From positions 248,001 to 312,000 of the forward strand of contig WSYJ01000146.1 of assembly GCA_020186115.1 (NCBI GenBank): 64,000 nt of DNA, in the 5' to 3' direction. Each line of letters starts with the position of its first letter. The stretch's first letter is position 1. The notes beneath the pieces were generated by a model. The model did not search any database, had not been told where the DNA came from, and saw only the letters and a list, made by a program, of their open reading frames with translations. Positions 1 to 10,363 of the stretch are shown piece by piece. Source of the DNA: Histomonas meleagridis. Taxonomy: Eukaryota; Parabasalia; Tritrichomonadida; Dientamoebidae. The translations under genes were made by a program, and so were the position numbers.

Positions 1-3000
1 TATGCTGAACTTAGCCTAGAAGAATGCAGGCTCTTTCTTAACACAATCAAAGGATTAATGATGGAACTTATTGATAAAAATTCATGTTTTGATGTTTTTG
101 TCAAGTGCTTTAATAACCTCTATCATCTCTTCAAGATATTATGCTCACATCCTAAGGCACCACCCAAAAATCCGTCCAGGAAAATACAGTTAGATTTTTA
201 TATTCCAGAGGATTTCTTTTCACATCTTGAATCTTCCTTAGAGTTTCTTTACAACATGATATCCAAATTTGAAGATGCTTCAATAGGCAAAGTTGACACA
301 CAAATTGTACAAAATTTGATATCCATCATATCTAATTATACACCACCTGACATCCAACGATATGAAGGGAAAATTTTATGTCTTTTAACCAAACACAAGG
401 AAATACTTGATGCCTTTAACGCCAAAATTGATTCCATGTTATCATCCAAAATGCACAAAGATGTCAAACATAAGCTAATTATCATCTTTGACACTGTCAA
501 ATACATCCGCTATTCATTTAACACCAATCAAGAAGCTATAATGGCCTCACTTAGTGAACGAATTTCCAAAGATATCCTCAAACAAAAAAGTTTCTCATTA
601 CAAGAAGCGCTTTTATTCTTTACCGCGCGTACGATGTGTCATATGCAGATCCGTAAAGATTATCCATATGATAAAAAGACATTAGAGAACTTAACCAAAT
701 TATGTTCCGACTTAAATAAGAAACTTAACTCAAAGAACTTTAAGAAAGGACCAATGAAAGCAGCGATACGTATTGTATCGATATTACCTGAGAAACAATT
801 TCAATCACAATGGAGTAAAATCTCGGGAATATTAAGTAAACATCAACAAGGCCAAGATGCAAAAAGCATGATCAAATACTTACGAATCATTGGCGAATTA
901 TTTGTACCAAATCATTTTACACAAGAAGAATATATTCGTTTTTCATTTGAAACATTATTTGAGAAAAGTAAAGTACCAATTATTCGTTCCAATTATAAAG
1001 ATCATATTTCATTACTAAGTAATTTTTATTCGAACATAGCAAAAAATAATATGGAATCAGTATCTGATTTATTAAAGAACATTGCAAATTCAATATCACA
1101 ATTAAGAGAATATCCTGAAACTATAGTCTTTATGTTAGAAACTATTTCAAAGATTAGAGATTTATCTAATAATACTATAACATCATTAATTCCAGTATTA
1201 GAACCACATTTACAATCAATATTAAGTAGTTCTTCACCTATACCAGTAATCATTGGGGCATTACCATTATTAGAATTGTTCTGGAAAATAGCGCCAAGAA
1301 CTCATTTAACTATTCCTTCTATTATTCAACAACTTGCAGGGCATGGAGATCAAGAAGTAGTTAGTTCTACATGTGTATCATTTGTTAAGATGATGCAAAC
1401 AATGTCCAAACAAGATTTCCCTATCAATTTTGCGTTTTCTATTCCATATAATTTAATGGTACGAATGCATAATCAAACGCCAATTACAGTTATGTTAAAT
1501 TTGACTGATTTATTAGCTGATTTCTTAATATCATTAGTCCAAATGATGCAACAATTAGATCAATCAATATATATGGAAGATTGGAGAGGGTTAGTTAAGA
1601 CTATGGATTCAACATTATTTCCATTTTTATTTACTACCAATTATACATTAAAAGCTAACATTAGAAAAATCATAATGATCATTGCACCATTTTTAACATT
1701 TCCTTCATTATGTGGAGTAATTAGTGATACAAATTTATCAAATAATATAATATATCAGAAGTTATTAAAAGGTATAATCGATACGCCATTAATATTTATC
1801 GATGTCTTTATTCAAGCAACTGATTTTTGGATGAAAATGGACTTAAATAATGATCCAATATTTTCTAAGACATTATTAAAAGGTTTAAATTGTATTGCTA
1901 GAGCACAACGTAATAATACACCTATAACATGTTTACCAAATTATTGTAAATCAATGATTGAATATTTATTAAAATGTCCACAAAATGATGTCTTAGATAT
2001 ACTTTATCCTTTACATACATCTGTTTGGAAGACATTTTTTGATGAATTAGATAAATTATATAATAAAATGAATGGAGAACCAATTTTAGGTTTCCGTTAT
2101 ATTCAAACAGCATTTATGACTAATGCTAATTTATCACATGTTAAAGAAGGATTAGATGGATATTTCACTGCGTTATTAAAGTTTTATGAACAAAAGCATG
2201 CACGATTTGAGAAAGATTATCCATTAGAAATCATCACATTAAATATTTGTGATTCATTTTTAAGATCAAATCCAGAACGAATTGATCAATTTGTAACGAA
2301 AGTATCAAATTCTACAAAATTATTAACTAATTTAATGAATCGAGTTAATCCAAAAGAAATATTTGTAGTTAATACAAATCATTTATTTGTTTTTATAGAT
2401 TTTATTTGTGCGATTATATCACATATTAAATTAGATCCTGAAATGATTGAGAAAGTAGTTACATATTTATTAAAGATATCATTTAAAGCTAATGATAACC
2501 CACAAATTCAATATGTAATTACTGATACAATTCGATGTTTATATTTAGTTAATTCTGAATATCGTAAGAATATTATTATTGCAGCATTATCAAGTCCTAA
2601 TGCACAATTATCAGAGATTGGGTTATCAATATTATATAATTTAGAATCGAATGAAAACTCGAATCGTAATGAATTAGTTAGTATCTTAATATTAGCATTA
2701 GCATTATTATCATCACCTAAAAATAAAGGACATGGTATAGGTATTGATTTAGCTAATTTAACATTATATTTATTAAGTAATAAACAATTTAAGTTTATTA
2801 ATCCATTAATAAAATATGATCCAGAAACAGAATCGAAAATCTTTCAAATCATTAATCAATATTTAACAGATGATGAAGTCAAAGAAATCATTGAAATATT
2901 ATCACAAGTTATTATTTATATACCTAAACGAAGATCAATTCCACCATTTTTCTTACGTTCAATTGAATATTTAAAGAATGAAATTAAATTAGAAGACTTT

Positions 3001-4674
3001 GAATCATTACTTAATTTAACTACAACTAATTCTAATAGTAATGATTTCACATTGTTAAATAAGATATTACCTTTATGGGATAGTTTATTTAATAATTATC
3101 AAGAAGAAATTCCTAATTTATTAGATAAGTTATTTAATTTAGGTGATAATTCATTATATGTTTGTGCTCATATAGTACCACGTGCATTTAAGATTAATCC
3201 CGAAATAACATTAAAATTCATTGAATCGAAATTACCATTTTTAGATGAAACAGATCGAGTATCATTTGATAAGAAGATGCAACAAATATTATCAAAGATT
3301 AAATTACCAGTTATATCATTATCAATGATATTAGCATTAAATGAAGATCCTACAATCTTATCACGATGTTTTAATAACAAATTACCACAATTATTATTAT
3401 TTGCATTACATATATATTCAAATGATTCATTTCGTTATGATGAATTTCCAATATTATTAATATCTTTATTACATTCAATGGATCCTAATAATGAATTATT
3501 AGAATTTAAGAATTGTTATAAACAATTATCATCAACACAATGTCAAATAGCTTATAGTATTATACAAAAATATGATCAAATATCAGCGAATTCATTTGCA
3601 AAGATTTTAGTTCCTTTACATCGATCATCACAAACATTAAATTTAGATTTTACTTATGCAATTAGTCCATGTTTAAATAAAGAATCAATACAAATATTAA
3701 CAAACTTATTAGTGGAATATGCAATTGATGATAATGTTAATATTGTCTTAAAGTTTTTACCTATGGTTGTTAATATATTACCAGAAATATCAACTCCGGA
3801 ATTACTTTCTAAGTTTGTAATGTTTTTACTTTCATTTTTATATGAGAATGGTGATGTTCGATTAATATTATCAATATCGAAACATTTACCGATATTAATG
3901 GAACGTATGAAAGACACTTCTAAATTTGATGAATTTATTATTAAATTTATGGAATTAATTAATTCGAATGGAGGCGTTGAAATTATATTATCAGTAGTTT
4001 TAGAGTTTTTAATTGTTACTGAAGATATTAATTCTGATATATATAAGTCATCATTTGAATATTTATGGACTATTTCTCAATTTATGAATGGCGATTGTAA
4101 ACAAATCATCGAATTAGTTGCAATTATAGTTAACTCATTTTTAGATTTATCAGGTTATAAATCATCAAATTTAACAATTAATATCACCGGTTGGAATCAA
4201 GGATGTCCAAACATTAAAACATTAATTAATTTCATACAAAATATTACATCCAAAAATAATAACGTGAAAATATTAATTTCACATTTCTTAACTCAATTTG
4301 CTGTTGTTAACGTAATACATAATACGAAATTTAAGTTAAATATGGCAATTCTGTTGTCAAATATCATCGATAATATTAACTTAATTGCTGATTTGCCGTT
4401 GACTGGAGTGTTCTTATTGGGTAACACAATAAACTCTGATGAACAAATATCAAATATCTTCATTAAAATGTTGGCGGAGTTAATTAGAAACGTGCCAAAC
4501 ATCGAAAATCAGGCGTATAACTTCTTGGCAACATTCAGGAAATTGTTTGTGCTCATCGATAATAGTTCCGGACATGAAATGAGAATATTGCCGCCCGACT
4601 TTTACACTGTACAAAGAGCTCTGAAACAGCCAATGCAATTGAAGTCTTTTCAACAATACTTTTGCAACCCATAA
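1..4674 (+). CDS. Giant HEAT/ARM-like helical repeat protein, 5'-truncated by the window edge
   Basis: The first ATG in the window is at 58, but the same frame is open back to base 1, where it reads YAELSLEECRLFLNTIKGLM, so the gene almost certainly starts left of the window and this is its C-terminal part (about 1,557 codons visible). The protein is almost entirely alternating hydrophobic helices with no membrane segment, signal peptide or catalytic motif, which suggests an alpha-solenoid scaffold of the HEAT/ARM type. Codon choice shifts strongly to TTA/ATT-rich codons from about 1 kb onward. I do not recognise a specific family; trichomonads have many such large unannotated solenoid proteins. 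It converges with the next gene (minus strand), about 370 bp away. Function unknown. Confidence 0.85.
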   Translation, partial: YAELSLEECRLFLNTIKGLMMELIDKNSCFDVFVKCFNNLYHLFKILCSHPKAPPKNPSRKIQLDFYIPEDFFSHLESSLEFLYNMISKFEDASIGKVDTQIVQNLISIISNYTPPDIQRYEGKILCLLTKHKEILDAFNAKIDSMLSSKMHKDVKHKLIIIFDTVKYIRYSFNTNQEAIMASLSERISKDILKQKSFSLQEALLFFTARTMCHMQIRKDYPYDKKTLENLTKLCSDLNKKLNSKNFKKGPMKAAIRIVSILPEKQFQSQWSKISGILSKHQQGQDAKSMIKYLRIIGELFVPNHFTQEEYIRFSFETLFEKSKVPIIRSNYKDHISLLSNFYSNIAKNNMESVSDLLKNIANSISQLREYPETIVFMLETISKIRDLSNNTITSLIPVLEPHLQSILSSSSPIPVIIGALPLLELFWKIAPRTHLTIPSIIQQLAGHGDQEVVSSTCVSFVKMMQTMSKQDFPINFAFSIPYNLMVRMHNQTPITVMLNLTDLLADFLISLVQMMQQLDQSIYMEDWRGLVKTMDSTLFPFLFTTNYTLKANIRKIIMIIAPFLTFPSLCGVISDTNLSNNIIYQKLLKGIIDTPLIFIDVFIQATDFWMKMDLNNDPIFSKTLLKGLNCIARAQRNNTPITCLPNYCKSMIEYLLKCPQNDVLDILYPLHTSVWKTFFDELDKLYNKMNGEPILGFRYIQTAFMTNANLSHVKEGLDGYFTALLKFYEQKHARFEKDYPLEIITLNICDSFLRSNPERIDQFVTKVSNSTKLLTNLMNRVNPKEIFVVNTNHLFVFIDFICAIISHIKLDPEMIEKVVTYLLKISFKANDNPQIQYVITDTIRCLYLVNSEYRKNIIIAALSSPNAQLSEIGLSILYNLESNENSNRNELVSILILALALLSSPKNKGHGIGIDLANLTLYLLSNKQFKFINPLIKYDPETESKIFQIINQYLTDDEVKEIIEILSQVIIYIPKRRSIPPFFLRSIEYLKNEIKLEDFESLLNLTTTNSNSNDFTLLNKILPLWDSLFNNYQEEIPNLLDKLFNLGDNSLYVCAHIVPRAFKINPEITLKFIESKLPFLDETDRVSFDKKMQQILSKIKLPVISLSMILALNEDPTILSRCFNNKLPQLLLFALHIYSNDSFRYDEFPILLISLLHSMDPNNELLEFKNCYKQLSSTQCQIAYSIIQKYDQISANSFAKILVPLHRSSQTLNLDFTYAISPCLNKESIQILTNLLVEYAIDDNVNIVLKFLPMVVNILPEISTPELLSKFVMFLLSFLYENGDVRLILSISKHLPILMERMKDTSKFDEFIIKFMELINSNGGVEIILSVVLEFLIVTEDINSDIYKSSFEYLWTISQFMNGDCKQIIELVAIIVNSFLDLSGYKSSNLTINITGWNQGCPNIKTLINFIQNITSKNNNVKILISHFLTQFAVVNVIHNTKFKLNMAILLSNIIDNINLIADLPLTGVFLLGNTINSDEQISNIFIKMLAELIRNVPNIENQAYNFLATFRKLFVLIDNSSGHEMRILPPDFYTVQRALKQPMQLKSFQQYFCNP

Positions 4675-5042
4675 ATTCACTAAAAATATCGATTGAAAAT
4701 TGAAGTGTTTTGATCGTTTTAAACAGAAAAATGTATCGTTTGCGAATTATGAGAGAGATTAAACATTATAAAGTTATAATTTGAGTTGTGAGCTACGAAC
4801 GATTTTGGGGAATTTTTGAAACTGGTTTAATATTTAAGGATGCGTTAAGATATAAAATAGAAGTCCTTGCAGAGAAAAAAAGTATAATTGTAGTTTATAT
4901 TGAATAAAAAAGTTTAATTGAAACACTAACGATTTGTTATTATTCATTTTTTGATATTTCATCATTCTGCATATGTATTACAACAGCAATAATTTGCATG
5001 CACTTGTTACCATCAACAGAAACAAATATAAATAATTCATTT
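4675..5042. other. Convergent intergenic region
   Basis: About 370 bp between the 3' ends of two convergent genes. It holds AT-rich sequence and several AACG-type words (for example near 4709 and 4798), but no ORF, RNA gene or repeat that I can support. Confidence 0.5.
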
Positions 5043-6650
5043 TTATGAAAATAGAGAACGAATGTTTTGTAACTTCTCTTCCATTTCGGAGCTAATATTT
5101 TGAAAGCGGATTCTTGGACCATTAATAATTGTCATTATTTGTTGTTTAATATTTGTTTGCTCATCATTAAGAAGTGGCATTCCCCAAGAAACATAAGTGT
5201 TACTTGCAGATGATATGAAAAATGATATCAAGAAATTATGCAAATGAAGGTTCCCATTAAAAAGCAAATTCACGTAAGCATCTTCCATCAACTTACTTAA
5301 ATCTTCAAAGTTAAACCCATTAAATTTATGTGTCACACGATACAAAGCAAACATTTCCTGGAATTCCATAAATGTCATTCCTTGAACAAATGTTGGATCA
5401 GACATATACTCTCTAAGTACTATTGACAGCGCTTTATGACCTTCTTTAACTGAATATTTGTTTAAAAATTTTCCAATGATTTTTGTTTCATTTCCATTAC
5501 AATCCTTTATCATCTTATTAGGAATATACTGAATCATTTTTTTGTGTGTCTTAATAATGTGATCTCTGAGCCCAAATTCAACATCAAATTCGAGTTGTGT
5601 TGGTATTGTACATCCTCCTAATGGAATGGCAATTATCATCATTACAAATGTTACAATAAATACAGGCATATAAATGGAGTACCTAAGTATTTCAAGAATG
5701 TCTTTTTCAACATAAATCCCAGAAATTTCAACAGCGATAATAGAAATAAGAGAAATAATATACATTCCAATTTCCCAGTTATTAAATAAATATGTCTTAA
5801 GTTTAGCGGAACATCTAGACTTATATCGGAAGCATCTCGGATCCTTGGAAATATTCATGTTCACGTTCGAATTGTAAGTTTTATCTTGAGAGAATATATA
5901 TGTACCTAAGATCCCTTCATTCCATGCTCGTATTTGCATTGTTCCTAAGGTTGTTGCTAAAGGTGTAGTTGCTTCTATATTCGTATTATATTTCCTTAAA
6001 ACTTTTTCGGTAAATAAAATTGCTCTATTTCGGTATATTAATATCGATTCTCCTAATTGTTGGACTTTTCCCCATGGGTCTCCATTTTCTTTAGCTTTTA
6101 CAATGTTTTCAACAACTTTATCGAGATGAGATTCTTCAATTTCAGTACCGAATCTAACAACAGACGTTGATATCCAATTACCACTCATTTCTTTACTATC
6201 TTGATCAAAATTATTATTGTTGTTTATATTTATATAGTTTTGTGGTGTTCTTATGTGATTTAATTCATTTCCTTCTTTTGAATTCGTGTTGCAAGGATTT
6301 GGTATAGCTGAAATAGATGAAATTCCAATTTCTCTTAAAGGATCTTTTAAAGAGGTAACAATTAAATCTGCAATAAGCTTTTCTTTATCATTTTCCTGTG
6401 CATTTAAATATAATGCATAATGAACTTGAACTGGGAGCTTACGGAAATTTGTTTTTTTAATGTGTTCATATACTATTTCTAGAAGATTTGAAATTGACAT
6501 TTCTGTTTGGTCATTATTTTGCACGTATGAAATTGTCAGTTGCTTAATATCTTCGATAGTAATATGATAGACATTTGTTGATGGGATGTTCCCAGGTTCG
6601 TCTAATTCTTGATAAGGATTTTCAGGAGAATTATTACCCAATTCATCCAT
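5043..6650 (-). CDS. Hypothetical two-TM membrane protein
   Basis: The longest open frame begins at a TTG (6683), but the first in-frame ATG is at 6650, preceded by a stop just upstream of the TTG, so I choose 6650 (535 aa). The N-terminal half is hydrophilic, with an Asn-rich stretch around residue 145. Two hydrophobic segments about 20-25 residues long lie near residues 292-314 and 322-345, separated by a short charged loop. About 190 residues follow, including a predicted helical region with many aromatic residues and a hydrophobic patch near the C-terminus (FLISFFISSAS) that could be a third, weaker membrane or amphipathic segment. No conserved motif was recognised. Likely an integral membrane protein with both termini on the same side; function unknown. 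Confidence 0.8.
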   Translation of the reverse strand: MDELGNNSPENPYQELDEPGNIPSTNVYHITIEDIKQLTISYVQNNDQTEMSISNLLEIVYEHIKKTNFRKLPVQVHYALYLNAQENDKEKLIADLIVTSLKDPLREIGISSISAIPNPCNTNSKEGNELNHIRTPQNYININNNNNFDQDSKEMSGNWISTSVVRFGTEIEESHLDKVVENIVKAKENGDPWGKVQQLGESILIYRNRAILFTEKVLRKYNTNIEATTPLATTLGTMQIRAWNEGILGTYIFSQDKTYNSNVNMNISKDPRCFRYKSRCSAKLKTYLFNNWEIGMYIISLISIIAVEISGIYVEKDILEILRYSIYMPVFIVTFVMMIIAIPLGGCTIPTQLEFDVEFGLRDHIIKTHKKMIQYIPNKMIKDCNGNETKIIGKFLNKYSVKEGHKALSIVLREYMSDPTFVQGMTFMEFQEMFALYRVTHKFNGFNFEDLSKLMEDAYVNLLFNGNLHLHNFLISFFISSASNTYVSWGMPLLNDEQTNIKQQIMTIINGPRIRFQNISSEMEEKLQNIRSLFS

Positions 6651-6683
6651 TTCATATAATCCTGGATAGTATTGATTTTCCAA

Positions 6684-7004
6684 TTTCTATGTGACAAACC
6701 ACCAAAAATCACTGATTTTAACGAAATTTTCTTATACAATCATGTAAAGTGAAGTGGTTTCTATCAAAAAATATTTCATTCTATTTTTGATTAAAATTGC
6801 GACATAAGCCTTTTGAAAAAGTTCAATCTGACATTCAACCGAATAGTCATTTAAATTTGACAAAAGTTGAAAACGATGAAAAAATGCCACAAAACAACAG
6901 TAATAAACGGTTTCAATATGTTTGTTTTAATTTTTCTTCATGAAGTCTGTTCATTATATATTCCACTTAAAGTTTATTCATTGAGTAAAAAATAAATATT
7001 GCCA
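6684..7004. other. Intergenic region
   Basis: About 320 bp between the start of the two-TM gene and the 3' end of ankyrin locus A. I see only AT-rich sequence, with no ORF or repeat. Confidence 0.5.
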
Positions 7005-7656
7005 TCATCTTTTTTTATGGTTTAGAAGTAAATTAACTATTTCTGTGTCACCATAATTAGATGCTATCACAAGTGCAGTTTCAAATCATTTGTGTAATTT
7101 CCAATGATTATTTTGATATATTCAACAATTAATGAAATGAATATTATATTAAATAAAGGAATTTCTTTAACATTAATATCTATTCCTTCTTGTGAAAGTA
7201 GTAACTTAACTATATCTGTATGGCCTTTATAAGATGCGTAAATAAGTGCTGTCCAAAGTAATTCAAATAATTCCCAAAAATTATTTTTAAACCCATTATA
7301 ATTGATATAGGCACTAAACAAAGTATATAAATATCTTTAGCATTAATTTCTATTCCTTTTTGTTGAAGAAGTAATTTAACTATTTCTGTGTGACCATTTG
7401 AGGTTGAAAACATAAGTGCTGTCCAAAATATTTTTAAATAATTTCCAAATATTATTTTGAAATAAAAAACTATTAAAATAAATATTTAATAAAACAAATA
7501 AACATCTTTAACATTAATATCAATTCCTTCTTGTTCAAGAAGTATTTTAACTATTTCTGTATGACCCTTTTCAGATGCTTTCATCAGTGCTGTATTAAAT
7601 AATTTAAATAATTTCCAAATCTGATTTTGTTATCCAATAAGATCATTAATAAATTT
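7005..7656 (-). repeat. Ankyrin module array A (3' part of gene A)
   Basis: There are four ankyrin modules read on the minus strand (TALMKASEKGHTEIVKILL, TALMFSTSNGHTEIVKLLL, TALIYASYKGHTDIVKLLL, TALVIASNYGDTEIVNLLL). They are separated by AT-rich spacers of 81, 81, 80 and 83 nt, counting the one after the DUF3447 exon. Each full module is 30 codons and uninterrupted. The last ends LNHKKR and then TGA at 7005-7007. Spacer lengths put successive modules in different frames, so the array is not readable as one ORF from genomic DNA. Spacers share a 3' core (TTTGGAAATTATTTAAATT, with substitutions). Probably exons of gene A separated by short introns of unknown type. Confidence 0.75.
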
Positions 7657-8844
7657 TTAATAAAATAGAAAAATATTTTGTTCATTAATATCTATTCCTT
7701 CATACTCAAGAATAATTTTTAAAAGTTCAATATTATCCGAACTTGAAGAAAATATTAAAATATCTTTAGGAATTTGATTATGTTGAAGAAAATACGCAAC
7801 AAGATATAAGTTTCCGGTTTTTGCTGCTTTACCAATATCGATTTTGTCATTTTTGGCGAAATCTTTTTCCAAATATGATAGAGTTTCATAATTCCCATAG
7901 TAAATACAAAAGTTTATCAATTTATCGATAATTAATTTATTTTCATAAAGATATTTTAAGATATTATTTTGATGAAATTTAATTGCTGTTTCATATGCAT
8001 CTTCAAATGATGAATGATTTTGTTCACATAGATGAAGAATTTCTTCATTTCCACATGCAACTGCATATTTACCTGTGTTTTCTACATTTGCACCATTCAT
8101 AAGTAAATATTTAAAACATTTAACAGATGAAAAAAATGCTGCAAAATCAATTAATGAAACATTTTCTTTATTAACAAATGAACATCTTTCATAAAGTGAT
8201 GGTTCAATTTTTTGATTAAAATCAAAATTTGTTTGTGATGATATTTCTTGAAGTTTTTCGATTTCATCATTTCGAATTATTTTTGCAATTTCACTTGGAT
8301 TATGTCCTTCTTCAATTAATTGCTTATGAAGTTCAAAATCATTCTTTGAAAGTTCTTCATAGTTTTCTATAAAATTTGTTTCTGCTATTAAATTCGCATT
8401 TATTTTATTTTCTTTGTCTGTTTTGTAATGTGCAAAATATTTTGTTTTAATATTTTTTACGATATTTATATTTGCCCAATTTCTTTTGATTATATTCTCC
8501 AGAAGATAATAAGCTTCTTGTTCTCTTATACCAGAGATATGCTTTATAAAAACATCAATGATTTTTGGAATCTTTTTATTTATATTAACTTCTTTTGCTT
8601 GAATTAATTCTAAATAATTTAATGTAACATCACATGAGTTCTTTTGGGAATAAAATGCATAATAAACCAGATTAATAATGATAATATTAAATGAATATGG
8701 AAAATTTGTATCAAATAATTTAACTGTTTGATTAACACTTGAATCAATATTTTCTTGAGTTAAACAAAATATAATACGTTCGAGTTTTAGGGGAATTTCC
8801 ATATTTACAGATTGAATGTCAATTTTTTTGATTTCTTTTATCAT
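7657..8844 (-). CDS. DUF3447/ankyrin protein A, uninterrupted 5' exon
   Basis: The open frame encodes 395 aa starting at ATG 8844. Residues ~1-190 match the N-terminal region shared with loci B and C (helical, HISGIREQEAYYLL, FAHYKTDKEN). Residues ~190-330 carry the trichomonad DUF3447 block (ELHKQLIEEGHNPSEIAKIIRNDEIEKLQ, YERCSFVNKENVSLIDFAAFF, GKYAVACGNEEILHLCEQNHSSF). It ends with divergent ankyrin repeats (KTGNLYLVAYFLQHN, LLKIILEYEGIDIN). The frame stops inside the first spacer of a downstream ankyrin array (7005-7656) whose four modules are all open and end in a natural stop at 7005-7007. I therefore infer that the real gene is 7005-8844 with internal removed segments. Ankyrin repeats generally mediate protein binding; the role of DUF3447 is unknown. 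Confidence 0.8.
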   Translation of the reverse strand: MIKEIKKIDIQSVNMEIPLKLERIIFCLTQENIDSSVNQTVKLFDTNFPYSFNIIIINLVYYAFYSQKNSCDVTLNYLELIQAKEVNINKKIPKIIDVFIKHISGIREQEAYYLLENIIKRNWANINIVKNIKTKYFAHYKTDKENKINANLIAETNFIENYEELSKNDFELHKQLIEEGHNPSEIAKIIRNDEIEKLQEISSQTNFDFNQKIEPSLYERCSFVNKENVSLIDFAAFFSSVKCFKYLLMNGANVENTGKYAVACGNEEILHLCEQNHSSFEDAYETAIKFHQNNILKYLYENKLIIDKLINFCIYYGNYETLSYLEKDFAKNDKIDIGKAAKTGNLYLVAYFLQHNQIPKDILIFSSSSDNIELLKIILEYEGIDINEQNIFLFY

Positions 8845-9221
8845 AAGCGATGTAATGCTTGCTTAAATGCGCTTTGAGTTGAGTTATCAGTTTTTTCCAA
8901 TGGAAAAGTCCGTTTAAATACAATTTTCTGAAATCTTGTCAAAAAATGCTTTTAATGTTTTGTATTCATTTTCCCCAAAATAAATAAAAAGTTAGATTCC
9001 ATATCGAATACAAATTTGTTGGATTTTTTAAAAAAATATAGAATTGGAGTTGAAAGATTTTATTAAGAGATGCAGATGAAAAAAATTTGAATTTTTGCCT
9101 TCATAAATATTTATTTTAAAACAATTGCCAATGCACAACCTATTTAAAACATTTAAAGGACACTGTGAAGAAAAATAAATATATGATTTCAAAGATCAAT
9201 ACATATAAAATTTTTTATAAA
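8845..9221. other. Intergenic region upstream of gene A
   Basis: AT-rich; I see no ORF, RNA gene or convincing promoter motif. Confidence 0.4.
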
Positions 9222-9821
9222 TCACTTAAGAATATACCAAATAAAAACGCCTATTGTAATAACAAGAAAAATCACAACAAAAATCAAAAAGATTTTTCTT
9301 TGCTTATCTCTGCATTGCATCTCATGAAGTATAGAACCGCTTTTGTCTAAACTTGTGTTAAGATCTGAAATGTGTGTTGATATGTTACCTATTGAACCTC
9401 TTTGCCGGGAAAGTTCGTCTAAAAGTTTCATTCCCATATCTTTTGCTTCATTAGCTCCATCAACTAAATAATCAACTTTTTCCTCATCACCTATTCCATG
9501 CATTTCGGGGTTGCCTAAAAGCTCCTTTCTTGAAGCTTCAGAAGCCTCATTTGTGAATTTTGAAAATAATGTATCAACATCCTTTTTCACCGAACTTGTA
9601 TACTCTTGAACTCTGTTACGTGTTGTAGCTGGCCATGTAACTGCCATTAAGACCCACTCTTTTATATCTGATTGAATTTGAACATAAGTATTGCGAGCTT
9701 GTGCATATGAAGCAGATTTGTTATTATTATCTACATCATTATGGACAGCAATTTCTTCCTTAAGTTTATCTACAAGACCATTTATATGTTCTTGGTACTG
9801 ATTAAAATCATATTCGGTCAT
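9222..9821 (-). CDS. Vti1-like Qb-SNARE
   Basis: 199 aa. The C-terminal third has the heptad SNARE motif with the segment KLLDELSRQRGSIGNISTHI followed by DLNTSLDKSGSILHEMQ, strongly resembling Vti1 proteins (LLEELSRQRE ... LGKSSRILRTM). It is followed by a basic patch (RDKQRK) and a single C-terminal anchor (FLIFVVIFLVITIGVFIWYI, residues ~178-197). The N-terminal half is helical, as in the Vti1 three-helix domain. Vti1 is a tail-anchored SNARE acting in Golgi, endosomal and vacuolar fusion. The promoter side carries CGACCGTTTAAACG at 9847-9860 and AAAAGTGGC just downstream of it (toward the gene). The family call is good; the exact trafficking step is inference. Confidence 0.82.
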   Translation of the reverse strand: MTEYDFNQYQEHINGLVDKLKEEIAVHNDVDNNNKSASYAQARNTYVQIQSDIKEWVLMAVTWPATTRNRVQEYTSSVKKDVDTLFSKFTNEASEASRKELLGNPEMHGIGDEEKVDYLVDGANEAKDMGMKLLDELSRQRGSIGNISTHISDLNTSLDKSGSILHEMQCRDKQRKIFLIFVVIFLVITIGVFIWYILK

Positions 9822-9846
9822 TTAAAATTTTTAGGTCGCCACTTTT

Positions 9847-9860
9847 CGACCGTTTAAACG
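9847..9860. promoter_or_regulatory. AACGGTCG-type (MYB-like) promoter element
   Basis: CGACCGTTTAAACG lies about 25-40 bp upstream of the SNARE ATG, with AAAAGTGGC between it and the gene. AACGG/AACNG is the core recognised by MYB proteins, which are abundant in trichomonads and bind promoter elements there. The same word recurs upstream of other genes here (24782, 24794). Seen directly; the regulatory role is inferred. Confidence 0.4.
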
Positions 9861-9940
9861 ACCCTGCTCTGGGGCACCCTCAAAAAAAGAAACATGTAAA
9901 AGCCATCTCAATCAGATCTGATTATAACATGTATTCATAA

Positions 9941-10225
9941 TCAAACGCATTATCACAAAGTAACACATCCTCTGAATTAAATACATTTTCTAATTCAAAT
10001 ACATTTACACCAAGTAATCCAATCACACAATGCAATACTTGTAGTCAAAGTATTACATATTCTCAATCAAACACATTTTCTAATTCAAATATATTTACAG
10101 AATCAAATACTTATTGCTTTTTATTAATGACAAATTCTTCATTAACTGTTATTATTGTTTGTGTTATATATATAATACATTTTGGACACCAAAAACATTT
10201 ATTACCCCTTGTTTTAAATCCTTAA
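9941..10225 (+). pseudogene. C-terminal fragment of a BspA-like surface protein
   Basis: An ORF without a start, beginning just after a stop, reads SNALSQSNTSSELNTFSNSN and continues through further S/N/T-rich repeats (SQSNTFSNSNIFTESNTY), a Cys-containing segment (ITQCNTCSQSITY) and a hydrophobic stretch (SLTVIIVCVIYIIHF), ending LVLNP then TAA. This is the same architecture as the stalk, TM and tail of the intact BspA-like protein at 43.4-45.2 kb (SNTF/TFSKSNTFTES repeats before its TM). No leucine-rich repeats or start codon precede it, so I read it as a truncated relic, possibly left by gene conversion or a deletion. Confidence 0.65.
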
Positions 10226-10363
10226 AAACAATTTTAAAATTTTGTTTAACAATACAAATATTTGATATGAAAGATTTCTTCGAAACGGTTTTGCGACGAT
10301 AAAGAATTCTGAGCATTTGAATTCATCACTCAAAAAATCTATCGTTATCGATGCTTACAAATT

